From Povalibacter uvarum (GTDB taxonomy: Bacteria; Pseudomonadota; Gammaproteobacteria; Steroidobacterales; Steroidobacteraceae): a stretch of DNA of 64,000 bases. The DNA is taken from the NCBI RefSeq assembly GCF_014202975.1, contig NZ_JACHHZ010000004.1:620001-684000 (forward strand), given 5' to 3'. Under the pieces are notes generated by a model that was not told where the DNA came from, did not search any database, and saw nothing but the letters and a program-made list of their open reading frames with translations. Both the position numbers and the translations under genes were made by a program. Positions 28,567 through 36,964 of the stretch are shown one piece after another (the first letter of the stretch is position 1; every line of letters begins with the position of its first letter).

Positions 28567-30098
28567 ATACGCGCGTCGTACTCGGGGGTATTGCAGGGGC
28601 CATCATCATCATTGCGGCTACGGTGTATGTTTCGCGCCGAACTGACCACGACTCTCATGCGGCGAGCGGCGAAGTCATCGAGGGTGTAGTGCAAGACGGA
28701 TCCGGAAGACGAGTGCTGTACTGGCACGACCCGATGGTTCAAGGACAGCGCTTCGACCGGCCAGGTAAATCGCCGTTCATGGACATGCAGCTCGTGCCGA
28801 AGTACGCAGAGGAGGGCAGCGACACGGGCGTCCAGATTTCTCCAGCACTGACCCAGAACCTTGGAATTCGGACGGCAGCCGTCGAACGGGCCGAGTTTGG
28901 TGACCGCGTCTCTGCACTTGGTCGCATCGAAGCAGATGAGCGGCGTCGCTATGCGATGCCTGCGCGCGTCGAGGGATACGTTGAGCGGCTGTTCGTGCGC
29001 GCTGTCGGAGATCCGGTGTCCAAGGGCGAGAAGGTCGCAGAGATCTATTCGCCGGACGTGCTTTCAGCACAGCAGGAATACCTTGCGTTGATGAGCGCAT
29101 CGGGTCTGCCGAATTCGGAGTCATTGGTGCAGGCCGCGCGGCGGAGATTGGCTTTGTTCGGAATGGATGAGCGCGAGATCGACGCCATCTCGAAGAGCCG
29201 CACAGCGCAGGCGCGCTTCGGAGTGTATGCGCCCGCTACTGGTTTCGTGACCGATCTGAATGCGCGTGAAGGAGCGCAGATCGAAGCCGGCGCAAACCTG
29301 CTATCGATTGCAGATCTCTCGCAGGTTTGGTTGATAGTGGAAGTTCCCGAGGCCCAGAGCGGGCACTTGCGCGCAGGGGATGATGTGACCGCCACTCTTG
29401 GAAACGCACCGAACAGGGAGATCAAGGGGAAGATCGACTTTATCTATCCCGTGCTCGATCCGCAGACGCGTACAGCGCGCGTGCGCATCGTCGTGGCGAA
29501 TGATTCTGGCGACCTCCGTCCGGGTATGTTGGCGACTGCTCACCTCGATGCGATGTCTCGCGAGACGCTTTCGGTGCCAAGTGAGGCTGTGATCTACACA
29601 GGGGAGCGCACGATAGTCATCGTGCGAAACGACAATTCGTTTCGGCCGGTCGAGGTTCGAATCGGCGCCGAGGCGAGAGGGCGGACCGAGGTCCTCAGTG
29701 GCCTCGAAGTGGGCGAGCAGGTCGTTGCATCGGGTCAGTTCCTGATCGATTCCGAAGCCAGCCTGAGCGGAGTGCTGGCGCGGCTATCTGACGACGGCAC
29801 GCAGAACGCGCGGATGTCCGCTCGTGATGAGGCGGCGCAAGTATCTGCCCAACCCACTGACTTGATCTCTGCGACCGGGCGAGTAGTGAGCGTGGACCAC
29901 GAGGCTGGCCGAGTGACGCTCCAGCACGGTCCCATTCCTCAACTGAACTGGCCAGAAATGACGATGGCCTTCCGGTTGGCGGATCCTCAGCTGGCGCACT
30001 CGCTTGGAGTCGGCGATGTCATTCGATTCTCGCTGCGCGCCAAGCCGGAAGACGGCGCATATGTCATCGAGACCGCAACGAAGGAAGCGCAGCGATGA
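28563..30098 (+). CDS. cusB: CusB-type adaptor with fused C-terminal CusF domain
   Basis: Periplasmic adaptor of the Cu/Ag efflux complex, 511 aa. A single membrane anchor (about 6-24) is followed by a heavy-metal-binding segment with [27 protein letters not shown] (about 59-84), then the lipoyl/barrel domains ([30 protein letters not shown]). After the adaptor ends near VLARLSDD, a CusF-like OB domain runs from about 430 to 507; it keeps the Cu(I) ligands H455, W463, M466 and M468 (NWPEMTMAF). In E. coli CusF is a separate chaperone; fusion is known in other bacteria. Overlaps cusA by 4 bases. Confidence 0.93.
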   Translation: MNTRVVLGGIAGAIIIIAATVYVSRRTDHDSHAASGEVIEGVVQDGSGRRVLYWHDPMVQGQRFDRPGKSPFMDMQLVPKYAEEGSDTGVQISPALTQNLGIRTAAVERAEFGDRVSALGRIEADERRRYAMPARVEGYVERLFVRAVGDPVSKGEKVAEIYSPDVLSAQQEYLALMSASGLPNSESLVQAARRRLALFGMDEREIDAISKSRTAQARFGVYAPATGFVTDLNAREGAQIEAGANLLSIADLSQVWLIVEVPEAQSGHLRAGDDVTATLGNAPNREIKGKIDFIYPVLDPQTRTARVRIVVANDSGDLRPGMLATAHLDAMSRETLSVPSEAVIYTGERTIVIVRNDNSFRPVEVRIGAEARGRTEVLSGLEVGEQVVASGQFLIDSEASLSGVLARLSDDGTQNARMSARDEAAQVSAQPTDLISATGRVVSVDHEAGRVTLQHGPIPQLNWPEMTMAFRLADPQLAHSLGVGDVIRFSLRAKPEDGAYVIETATKEAQR

Positions 30099-33000
30099 TT
30101 GCGCAACTCATTCTGTGGTCGGGAAGCAATCGCCTGCTGGTGCTGCTCGGCTGCGCATTGCTGTCCGCCTGGGGCATGTATGCGGTTTCGCAAACACCGG
30201 TGGATGCGATTCCGGATCTTTCGGATACGCAAGTGATCATCCGAACGAGTTGGCCGGGGCAGGCCCCGCAGATCGTGGAGGACCAGGTCACCTATCCACT
30301 CACGACGACGATGCTATCCGTACCAGGCGTGCGAACCGTACGGGGCTACTCGTTCTTCGGCGACTCATTCGTCTACGTGCTCTTTGATGACAGGACCGAT
30401 TTGTATTGGGCGCGCTCACGCGTTCTGGAGTACCTCAATCAGGCTGCATCGAGGCTGCCACCCAATGCTCAGCCAACGCTCGGACCCGACGCCACGGGCG
30501 TAGGTTGGATTTACGAATATGCGCTCGTCGATCGTACGGGACAACACGACATCGGCGAGTTGCGGGCACTGCAAGATTGGTTTCTGCAGTTCGAGTTGAA
30601 GACGATTCCTCATGTCGCGGAGGCGGCGAGCATCGGCGGGATGGTGCGGCAGTTCCAGGTGCAGATCGACCCACAGAAGCTTCGCGCGTACGGCATGCCG
30701 CTCGCGCAGGTCGTCAGCGCCATCCAGGCGGCAAACAGTGAAACCGGCGGCGCCGTGATCGAGCTCGGCGAAGCCGAGTTCATGGTCCGGGCGCGCGGCT
30801 ATCTGCAGTCACTCGAGGATTTCGCGCGGATTCCCTTGATGGCGACGGGCGAGGGCACACCCGTTCTCTTGTCGGATGTCGCTCGCGTGCAGATCGGTCC
30901 CGAGATGCGCCGCGGCATCGCCGAATTGAACGGTGAGGGCGAAGTCGTCGGGGGCGTGGTAGTTCTGCGCTCCGGTGAGAATGCGCGAGAAGTGATCGCA
31001 GCAGTGAAGCGAAAGCTCTCCGATCTCAGGTCGAGTCTGCCGAAAGGCGTCGAGGTCGTGACGGTCTATGACCGCTCACAGTTGATCGACCGAGCTGTAC
31101 AGACGCTGTGGAGCCGGCTGATAGAGGAGTTCGTCGTCGTAGCGCTCGTCTGCGCCTTGTTCCTTTGGCACCTGCGTTCGGCATTGGTGGCCGTCGTTGC
31201 GCTGCCGCTCGGTGTGCTCACTGCGTTTATCGTCATGTATTACCAGGGGATCAACGCCAACATCATGTCGTTGGGGGGCATCGCGATTGCGATTGGTGCG
31301 ATGGTCGACGCGGCGATCGTGATGATCGAGAACGCTCACAAACACTTGGAGCAGTGGCGCAAGCTACACGGGGCAGAGGCACAAGGAGAGCACCGCAGTC
31401 GGATCGTACTCGAGGCTGCAACGCAGGTGGGTCCTGCACTGTTCGTATCGCTCCTGATCATCACGTTGTCATTTGTGCCTGTATTCACGCTGCAAGCGCA
31501 GGAAGGCAGGCTGTTCGGGCCGCTCGCATACACGAAGACCTACGCGATGGCTGCGGCCGCGGGTCTGTCAGTAACGCTCGTTCCTGTTCTGATGACGCTG
31601 TTCATTCGGGGACGAATTCGAGATGAAGAGGAAAACCCGGTCAATCGAGGTCTGATGCGAGTCTATCGGCCGTTGCTCGAGCGTGTACTCAATGCGCCGA
31701 TCGCTACGCTCATCATCGCCGGAATCGTCACTGTCACTACGTTGTGGCCGTTGTCGCGTCTCGGATCGGAGTTCATGCCGCCATTCGACGAGGGTGACTT
31801 GCTCTACATGCCGACCGCGTTGCCGGGCATTGCGCCGTCGAAAGTCGCCGAAGTGGTGCAACTCACCGATCGGCTTATCAAGACAGTTCCCGAAGTCGCC
31901 ACGGTCTTTGGCAAAGCCGGACGAGCTGAAAGTGCAACCGACCCAGCGCCGTTGGAAATGCTCGAAACCACCATCCAGTTAAAGCCGCGTTCCGAGTGGC
32001 GCGAAGGAATGACACCCGAGCGGCTCATCGAGGAGTTTGACCGCGCGCTGGATATTCCAGGACTGGCCAACATCTGGGTGCAGCCGATTCGAAATCGGAT
32101 CGACATGCTGGCAACGGGTATCAAGAGCCCGGTCGGTATCAAGATCTCCGGGAACGACCTGGCGGTACTCGAGAAGCTCGGCCAACGCATCGAGCAGGCC
32201 GTAAAGAGCGTTCCTGGGGCTTCCTCCGTGATCGCTGATCGAGTGACCGGTGGTCGATACATCGATGTGAAGATTGATCGGCTGGCTGCCGCACGCTATG
32301 GGCTCAGCATCGAGCAAGTACAGCAACTCGTCGCGTTCGGTGTGGGCGGTGAAAACATAGGGGAAGTCATTGACGGTCGCGCACGCTATCCGATCAACGT
32401 GCGATTTCCACGAGAGCTGCGGGATTCACCGCGCGACTTGGCCGCGCTGCCGTTGGTGACGCCGGCGGGCGCAGCGATATCTCTTGGAGCCGTGGCGGAT
32501 GTCTCGATCGTGGATGGACCGCCCATGATCAAGAGCGAGAATGCGCGACTCTCCCTGTGGGTGTATGTGGACATCCGAGGACGCGATCTCGGCGGATTCG
32601 TGGAATCCGCGAGGCAAGCGGTCGCCGAACAGGTCGAAATGCCGGCCGGCTACTCGCTGGTGTGGTCTGGACAGTTCGAGTACCTCGAGCGTGCCACCGA
32701 GCGCCTGAAATGGGTTGTGCCGGCGACGGTCGCAATCATCTTCCTGCTGCTGTTCCTCATCTTTCGAAAGGTCATTCCGGCACTGCTTATTCTGGGAACG
32801 TTGCCTTTCGCGCTGGTGGGCGCGATCTGGTTCATGTTCCTGCTCGGTCACAACATGTCGATTGCAAGCGCTGTCGGAATGATTGCGCTTGCGGGGCTAG
32901 CCGCCGAGTTCGGGGTGGTCATGCTGGTCTATCTGAACAGTGCGATCGAGCGCCACGCCGCGGCAGGGGAGGCGTTGACCGAGGAGCGCCAGCGCGAAGC

Positions 33001-33262
33001 AATCGTGGAGGGTGCAGTGCTTCGGCTCCGCCCCAAAAGCATGACGGTTGCTGTGATTCTCGCGGGCTTGTTGCCCGCGATGATCGGCGGTGGCACTGGC
33101 TCGGAGATCATGAGCCGAATTGCAGCACCAATGGTCGGTGGCATGATCACCGCGCCATTGCTTTCGCTTTTCGTGCTGCCCGCTGCGTACGCCGCAATGC
33201 GCCGCAAGGGGCGGTTCCGACTGGATGGTGGCGCCGCTGACTCAGATTCGGGAACTCGTTAG
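30095..33262 (+). CDS. cusA: CusA-type Cu(I)/Ag(I) efflux RND pump
   Basis: HME-RND pump for monovalent copper and silver, 1055 aa. It shows the CusA-type TM4 motif [20 protein letters not shown] with the relay Asp at 405. The three methionines of the substrate site are all present: M572 (LLYMPT), M622 (APLEML) and M671 (RIDMLATG), matching M573/M623/M672 of E. coli CusA with an offset of one. This separates it clearly from the two CzcA copies in the window. It follows cusB with an ATGA overlap and ends 109 bases before a convergent transporter gene; nothing else was seen in that gap. Confidence 0.96.
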   Translation: MIAQLILWSGSNRLLVLLGCALLSAWGMYAVSQTPVDAIPDLSDTQVIIRTSWPGQAPQIVEDQVTYPLTTTMLSVPGVRTVRGYSFFGDSFVYVLFDDRTDLYWARSRVLEYLNQAASRLPPNAQPTLGPDATGVGWIYEYALVDRTGQHDIGELRALQDWFLQFELKTIPHVAEAASIGGMVRQFQVQIDPQKLRAYGMPLAQVVSAIQAANSETGGAVIELGEAEFMVRARGYLQSLEDFARIPLMATGEGTPVLLSDVARVQIGPEMRRGIAELNGEGEVVGGVVVLRSGENAREVIAAVKRKLSDLRSSLPKGVEVVTVYDRSQLIDRAVQTLWSRLIEEFVVVALVCALFLWHLRSALVAVVALPLGVLTAFIVMYYQGINANIMSLGGIAIAIGAMVDAAIVMIENAHKHLEQWRKLHGAEAQGEHRSRIVLEAATQVGPALFVSLLIITLSFVPVFTLQAQEGRLFGPLAYTKTYAMAAAAGLSVTLVPVLMTLFIRGRIRDEEENPVNRGLMRVYRPLLERVLNAPIATLIIAGIVTVTTLWPLSRLGSEFMPPFDEGDLLYMPTALPGIAPSKVAEVVQLTDRLIKTVPEVATVFGKAGRAESATDPAPLEMLETTIQLKPRSEWREGMTPERLIEEFDRALDIPGLANIWVQPIRNRIDMLATGIKSPVGIKISGNDLAVLEKLGQRIEQAVKSVPGASSVIADRVTGGRYIDVKIDRLAAARYGLSIEQVQQLVAFGVGGENIGEVIDGRARYPINVRFPRELRDSPRDLAALPLVTPAGAAISLGAVADVSIVDGPPMIKSENARLSLWVYVDIRGRDLGGFVESARQAVAEQVEMPAGYSLVWSGQFEYLERATERLKWVVPATVAIIFLLLFLIFRKVIPALLILGTLPFALVGAIWFMFLLGHNMSIASAVGMIALAGLAAEFGVVMLVYLNSAIERHAAAGEALTEERQREAIVEGAVLRLRPKSMTVAVILAGLLPAMIGGGTGSEIMSRIAAPMVGGMITAPLLSLFVLPAAYAAMRRKGRFRLDGGAADSDSGTR

Positions 33263-33371
33263 GTGAGGAGCGGCCCCCCCTGCATAGGCGAATTGACTTC
33301 TGCGTCCCTTCCTCTAGCCCTCGTCCGGCTCTTCCTGATCGGAATCGCCATCCTCACACGGCAGCTTCATC

Positions 33372-34346
33372 TCACGTTTCAGCGTGGCGCCAGATCATCG
33401 CGGGAATCGCCCTCAGGTAGATCAGCTCCGCCACCAATTCGACCAACGTCTGCGCGATAACAGTTGCTGCAGCCAGGGTCCTCAAATCGGGCGGCAGCGC
33501 CAGGGCGAGCGGCAACACGACGAGCGAGTTACGCGTGGCGGAGCTGAAGGCCACGGCTCGAGCGGCCGCTGCAGGGAGAGCGAAAATCCGAGCGGCCAAC
33601 GCACCGGCCGCAGGCGCAAGTACTACGAACAACGCGTAGATGGGAAGCACGGCCATCAACTTGGTTGCGTCTCGCGAGATCGAAGGCACTTGAGAAGCGA
33701 TCACCAGCATCAGCACTGCAGCCATGGCCGGAACCGGCAGCCACAGCCAGATGTCACGCCAGGCGCGAACCGCGCGCGACCGGGCGGTCAGCGCTTCGGT
33801 CGCAACTGCCAGGATCAATGGCACCGCGATGAGGAACAGAAATGCCTCGATGAAGGGCGCGAAGGAGATCGAGAGAGCCTCATCACTGCCCAGCATCAAA
33901 GACAAATAGAGCGGCAAGAGTGCGAACTGAAGCAACAACAAAATGGGTGTCGCCGACAAGACCAGTCGGGAATCGCCTTTGCCCAGGTGAGTAAAGACAA
34001 CCACGTAGTCTATGCACGGCGTGAGCAGCACAAGGAGCGCGCCGATCATTATTGCCTTGTCATCCGCGAGTTGAGCCGTCAGCGCCCAGACCACCAGCGG
34101 TATCAGAACGAAGTTCGCCAGGAGCAAGGCGGAAATGAAGCGTCGATTGCCCAACGCAGCGCGGAGACTCAGGAAGGGGATCTGCAGAAACATCACGTAC
34201 ATGAGCACCGCGATGGCGGGGGTGATTAGGACATCGAAACCGCGTGCAGTGCCCGGCGCAGCCACTCCCGCTATCGCTGCAAAGGCCACCGATCCGAAGT
34301 AAATCGCAATCTGATGCCGCTCAAGCCAAGCCCGCGTCACGAGCAT
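33372..34346 (-). CDS. ACR3/bile-acid:sodium symporter-type transporter
   Basis: A 324-aa membrane protein with about ten transmembrane helices, of the BASS/ACR3 superfamily that includes arsenite exporters. Typical blocks: ITPAIAVLMYVMFLQIPF, LLTPCIDYVVVFTHLGKGDSRLVLSATPILLLLQF (the Cys in TPC and the following Asp resemble the conserved ACR3 segment) and FSSATRNSLVVLPLALALP. The start at 34346 (MLVTRAWLERHQIAIYFG) has GAGG 6 bases upstream and overlaps the 3' end of the MerR gene; a longer frame overlaps it further and is rejected. Arsenite is a possible substrate, but no arsR or arsC is present, so this stays open. Confidence 0.8.
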   Translation of the reverse strand: MLVTRAWLERHQIAIYFGSVAFAAIAGVAAPGTARGFDVLITPAIAVLMYVMFLQIPFLSLRAALGNRRFISALLLANFVLIPLVVWALTAQLADDKAIMIGALLVLLTPCIDYVVVFTHLGKGDSRLVLSATPILLLLQFALLPLYLSLMLGSDEALSISFAPFIEAFLFLIAVPLILAVATEALTARSRAVRAWRDIWLWLPVPAMAAVLMLVIASQVPSISRDATKLMAVLPIYALFVVLAPAAGALAARIFALPAAAARAVAFSSATRNSLVVLPLALALPPDLRTLAAATVIAQTLVELVAELIYLRAIPAMIWRHAET

Positions 34347-34762
34347 CTCGATCCTCGGCACCCATCGTTCGCGTGGGAAACACTGCTCGGAGAGAGGGAG
34401 CATTCCTCGATGCGCACACAACCGCACTTGAGGCTTAGTTCGAGTGCAGAACGCATCCGCTGGATACGTTCTGCTTGCTCATCGAGCTCACGCAGCTTCG
34501 TATGCGCGAGGCGCTGCCAGCGCGTGCTCAAGGGCGTGTCTGTGCCGAAGCCGCGGAACAGAGTCTTGATCTCTTCGAGCGTAAATCCTGCTTGCTGCGC
34601 GAATCGCAGGATATCGATCCGGCGGATCACGTCGGGGTCATAGCTACGTCGACCTGCAACGCGGGCTGGTGCAGGCAAGATGCCCGCTTCCTCGTAATAC
34701 CGAAGAGCCGACGTGCGAATCCCGGTGCGCTTCGCGACTTGGCCGATCGACAGGGGTTTCAT
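34337..34762 (-). CDS. MerR-family regulator with a SoxR-like cysteine cluster
   Basis: A 141-aa MerR-family protein: HTH (SIGQVAKRTGIRTSALRYYEEAGIL...GRRSYD), coiled coil (about 82-110), and a Cys-containing end. C113, C115 and C121 (KCGCVRIEEC) align with C122, C124 and C130 of the SoxR Fe-S motif CxxCxC-N5-C; the first SoxR Cys is replaced by Ser110. C135 and C140 at the extreme end may add ligands. It is not a classic Hg(II) MerR. Its operator is also SoxR-like (34777-34792). It is co-directional with the transporter gene it overlaps and divergent from the mercuric-transport-like genes. Confidence 0.85.
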   Translation of the reverse strand: MKPLSIGQVAKRTGIRTSALRYYEEAGILPAPARVAGRRSYDPDVIRRIDILRFAQQAGFTLEEIKTLFRGFGTDTPLSTRWQRLAHTKLRELDEQAERIQRMRSALELSLKCGCVRIEECSLSPSSVSHANDGCRGSRCS

Positions 34763-34771
34763 CGAAACTCC

Positions 34772-34802
34772 TTGACTTCAAGTTGACTTGAATATGTACG
34801 CT
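34772..34802 (+). promoter_or_regulatory. MerR/SoxR-type promoter of the mercuric-transport-like cluster
   Basis: A -35 TTGACT (34772-34777), a 19-base spacer and a -10 TACGCT (34797-34802) read toward the genes at 34835 onward. The spacer contains a near-perfect palindrome TTCAAGT-TG-ACTTGAA (34777-34792), of the same type as the SoxR box CCTCAAGTTAACTTGAGG. It lies directly upstream of the divergent MerR-family gene. Confidence 0.82.
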
Positions 34803-34834
34803 GAGACACATGAAAGCAACATCGGGGTGAGGCT

Positions 34835-35197
34835 ATGACTGCGGCGAAAACCACTTCTATTCCCATCGCTTGTGTGCCGGCAGCGATTCCCGCCGGTGAG
34901 CGCAGGGCTCACTTTGCATTGGCTGAACGCCTATTCGGCGAGCTGGCGCTTGGACGATTGCCCCTGGATGACGGATACCAGTTCCGCTTCCCCGCGACTG
35001 CGTTGTCGATAGTGACGAAATTCCTCACGAACGAGCGGTTGTGTTGTCCGTTCATGCGCTTTGCTTTGGAAATCGAGCCCGGAACCGATGCGATCGTGCT
35101 CAGAATGACTGGCCCGATCGGAACACGCGAGATCCTCGATGCCGAACTGAATCTCGACCACTGCAAATCCACCGGGTGTGGCTGCCATGTCTCGTGA
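34835..35197 (+). CDS. Conserved small protein of the mercuric-transport-like cluster
   Basis: A 120-aa soluble protein without signal peptide. Recognisable blocks are IPIACVPAAIPAGERRAHFALAERLF, YQFRFPATALSIVTKFLTNERLCCPFMRFALEIEPG and IVLRMTGPIGTREILDAEL, ending in a Cys cluster (DHCKSTGCGCHVS). I recall similar proteins beside MerR-type regulators and mer-like transport genes, but no function is established. The CC pair and the C-terminal CxxxxCxC are candidate metal ligands. It is first under the MerR/SoxR-type promoter and overlaps the merT-like gene by 11 bases. Confidence 0.72.
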   Translation: MTAAKTTSIPIACVPAAIPAGERRAHFALAERLFGELALGRLPLDDGYQFRFPATALSIVTKFLTNERLCCPFMRFALEIEPGTDAIVLRMTGPIGTREILDAELNLDHCKSTGCGCHVS

Positions 35198-35603
35198 ACT
35201 CGCGCCCGACGCTGCCACGACAGTAGCCTTAGGCCGTTGCGGTGCGACCCGCTCGGCGGCTCGTTGGACCACTCTGGGTGGGATTCTGGCCGCGCTGGGC
35301 GTGTGTTCCGCCTGCTGCCTATTGCCCGCCGTTCTCATTGCTCTGGGTCTAACAGGCACCTGGGTCGGGTGGCTCGACAGCTTGGCGCCGTACAAGCTCT
35401 ATTTCCTGGCCGGCACCATCGTCTTGCTCGGTGCCAGCTTCTATCTGATCTATCTGCGACGAAGCACTTGCACTGTCAGTCCCGCTTGTTCGACCTGCCG
35501 CCCGAGTCCCACAGTACGAATTGGTTTGTGGATCGGCGTATTGCTCGTTGTCGCAGGGCTCATCTTCGAAGCAATCGAACCGCTGTTAGAAGGCGCACCG
35601 TGA
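35187..35603 (+). CDS. MerT-like mercuric transport membrane protein
   Basis: A 138-aa membrane protein. TM1 carries the vicinal Cys pair typical of MerT (GGILAALGVCSACCLLPAVLIALGLTG), followed by the WVGWLDSLAPYKLYFLAGTIVLLGASFYLIY block that matches MerT helix 2. A cytoplasmic loop CTVSPACSTC follows and a third helix ends the protein; MerT likewise has a second Cys pair in this loop. In mer operons MerT imports Hg(II) for MerA, but no merA is in the window, so uptake without reduction or a different metal must be considered. Start ATG 35187; a GTG at 35178 is possible. Confidence 0.8.
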   Translation: MSRELAPDAATTVALGRCGATRSAARWTTLGGILAALGVCSACCLLPAVLIALGLTGTWVGWLDSLAPYKLYFLAGTIVLLGASFYLIYLRRSTCTVSPACSTCRPSPTVRIGLWIGVLLVVAGLIFEAIEPLLEGAP

Positions 35604-35896
35604 ATCGGCAGCCCAACGCGCGAGGCATCGCAGGTCTGCTTGCAATTATCACTGCCTGTGCAGCCTGCTGTGCGCTTCCGCTTCTCGGCGTCGTGGGACT
35701 AGGAACTGGTATCGCGGCCGGTATTACGCCGACTAAAGTGGCCACAGTGTTCGCCATCACGAGCGTCGTTCTACTCATTGGCCTCGCAGCACTCAAGGTT
35801 CGAAGTCGCATGAAGCAGTCCGGGTGCTCGACCCAGTGTGCGGCCGATCGGTCGTGCTGCGAGGAGGGTGAAGAAGCAAAGAACGATCGGACTTGA
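35600..35896 (+). CDS. Small two-helix membrane protein with vicinal cysteines (MerF/MerT-like)
   Basis: A 98-aa protein starting at a GTG that overlaps the merT-like stop (GTGA). Two transmembrane helices; the first has CAACC (residues about 20-24) like MerF/MerT, and the cytoplasmic tail is Cys-rich (SGCSTQCAADRSCCEEGEE). It is the last gene of the three-gene cluster. The resemblance to MerF is by layout rather than detailed sequence. The 264 bases after it (35897-36160) show no gene or motif I can support. Confidence 0.7.
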   Translation: MNRQPNARGIAGLLAIITACAACCALPLLGVVGLGTGIAAGITPTKVATVFAITSVVLLIGLAALKVRSRMKQSGCSTQCAADRSCCEEGEEAKNDRT

Positions 35897-36160
35897 AGAT
35901 GGAGCCATCAAGGAAACGCTGCAGCTCCTGCGATACCTTCAGATAGGCGACAACTGATTGCGGCAGGAGGCCAGGACAATCTGACGCGAAGGCTTGGTGC
36001 ACTGCAGCCATTCTCGTTGGTTGCGTTGCTCGGAACGCTGATGCTGCTCTTCGGTTTCTAGCGTGTGCCGATTCTCGCGCAACCGGCGGCGACCGCGGAC
36101 GGGAACCCTGTCGCACGGCGGCATTGGCATATTTCCAGACTGCTGCGTACACTCATTACA

Positions 36161-36559
36161 ATGTCCCCTCGTGCGACCATCGTGTGGCTCTTACTGCTCG
36201 GCATCGTGCTGACGCCATTCGGCACGTTGCATGCTCACGTCGCGACTGACCATCATGAAGGCGTTCTGCATGGAGGGCACCTGCACGGGGGCCATTCACA
36301 CGAGTCGGCGGCCGATTCGCATGAACGCAGCGAAGGTCAGGTCGTCGATGTGCAGCTGGTTGCTTCCGGACCCGCGCAAGCGACTGACCGCAGCCACATC
36401 GATTTTCGTACCGATTGTTGGCCGCCGCTTGTTGTAGTCAGCCTGCTACTGTGGGACGCACCCCCTGCTCGGCTGAGTCTGCGACCGCCAACCGCCAATG
36501 CTCCGCCGATTTCCCGCCTCGAGCATTGGAAACCGCCCCTGCGCGGTCCACCCGCATAG
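36161..36559 (+). CDS. His-rich periplasmic leader protein of the second czc operon
   Basis: A 132-aa exported protein. A signal peptide (MSPRATIVWLLLLGIVLTPFGTLHA) is followed by HVATDHHEG and HGGHLHGGHSHESAADSHERSEG, a dense His stretch likely to bind Zn/Ni/Co-type cations. The end, HWKPPLRGPPA, matches the end of the czc-leader protein at 9898-10278, supporting a common family in front of czcC genes. The ATG at 36161 is chosen because the signal peptide begins there. Function unknown. Confidence 0.72.
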   Translation: MSPRATIVWLLLLGIVLTPFGTLHAHVATDHHEGVLHGGHLHGGHSHESAADSHERSEGQVVDVQLVASGPAQATDRSHIDFRTDCWPPLVVVSLLLWDAPPARLSLRPPTANAPPISRLEHWKPPLRGPPA

Positions 36560-36660
36560 CTCCATCGCCCTGTGAGTGTGCTCTCGGCCGTTGATACGGC
36601 CGATGGGCATTTGCCTGCTCATGCGCTCGGGAATCTCCGTGCGCCAGGATGGAGTTGCCA

Positions 36661-36948
36661 ATGTCTCGCCTGTTTCTCTGCATGGCATGCCGATGTGCAT
36701 GCGTATTGCTGTTTGCCCATACATCACTCGTCCATTCACAGGCATCCGAGCCACAGCTCGGGTTCGACGATGCCATTGCACGCAGCGTCGAACGTAGTCT
36801 CGATCTGAAGGTCTTCAAGTTCGATCTTGACGCGCAGCAAGCGCGCAGCCAGCAGGCGCGGGCACAGCCGGCCGTAGATGTCAGCCTGCTGCACATCGAA
36901 ATTGAAAGGCTGACCGGCATCTCGCTCGGCAATCCCCTGGAACGATAA
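36661..36948 (+). pseudogene. czcC remnant: both ends kept, middle deleted
   Basis: A 95-codon open frame with a signal peptide (MSRLFLCMACRCACVLLFAHTSLVHS-QA), then LGFDDAIARSVERSLDLKVFKFDLDAQQARSQQARAQPAVDVSL, which matches the first helix region of CzcC (compare LTLAEAIEAALRGNPDLAAS in the intact copy). It jumps directly to HIEIERLTGISLG, which matches the CzcC C-terminus (EIERLTSAAL). About 330 codons of channel are missing, in frame. A ribosome site (GGAG) and the reading frame remain intact, so a short peptide may still be made, but it cannot form a TolC-like channel. The next gene is czcB, as expected for a former czcCBA operon. Confidence 0.75.
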
Positions 36949-36964
36949 ATCAGTGAGCGGACTC

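Noticed and set aside
34835-35896. Complete mer operon
   Set aside because: No merA, merP or canonical MerR (the C82/C117/C126 pattern) is present, so it was described only as mercuric-transport-like.
35939-36130. Leftward frame in the gap after the MerF-like gene
   Set aside because: Arg/Gln-rich and antisense to nothing known; composition typical of chance frames in GC-rich DNA.
36585-36602. CGGCCGT-TGAT-ACGGCCG hairpin before the czcC remnant
   Set aside because: Real 7-bp stem, but no T-run and no conserved context, so not called as a terminator or riboswitch.
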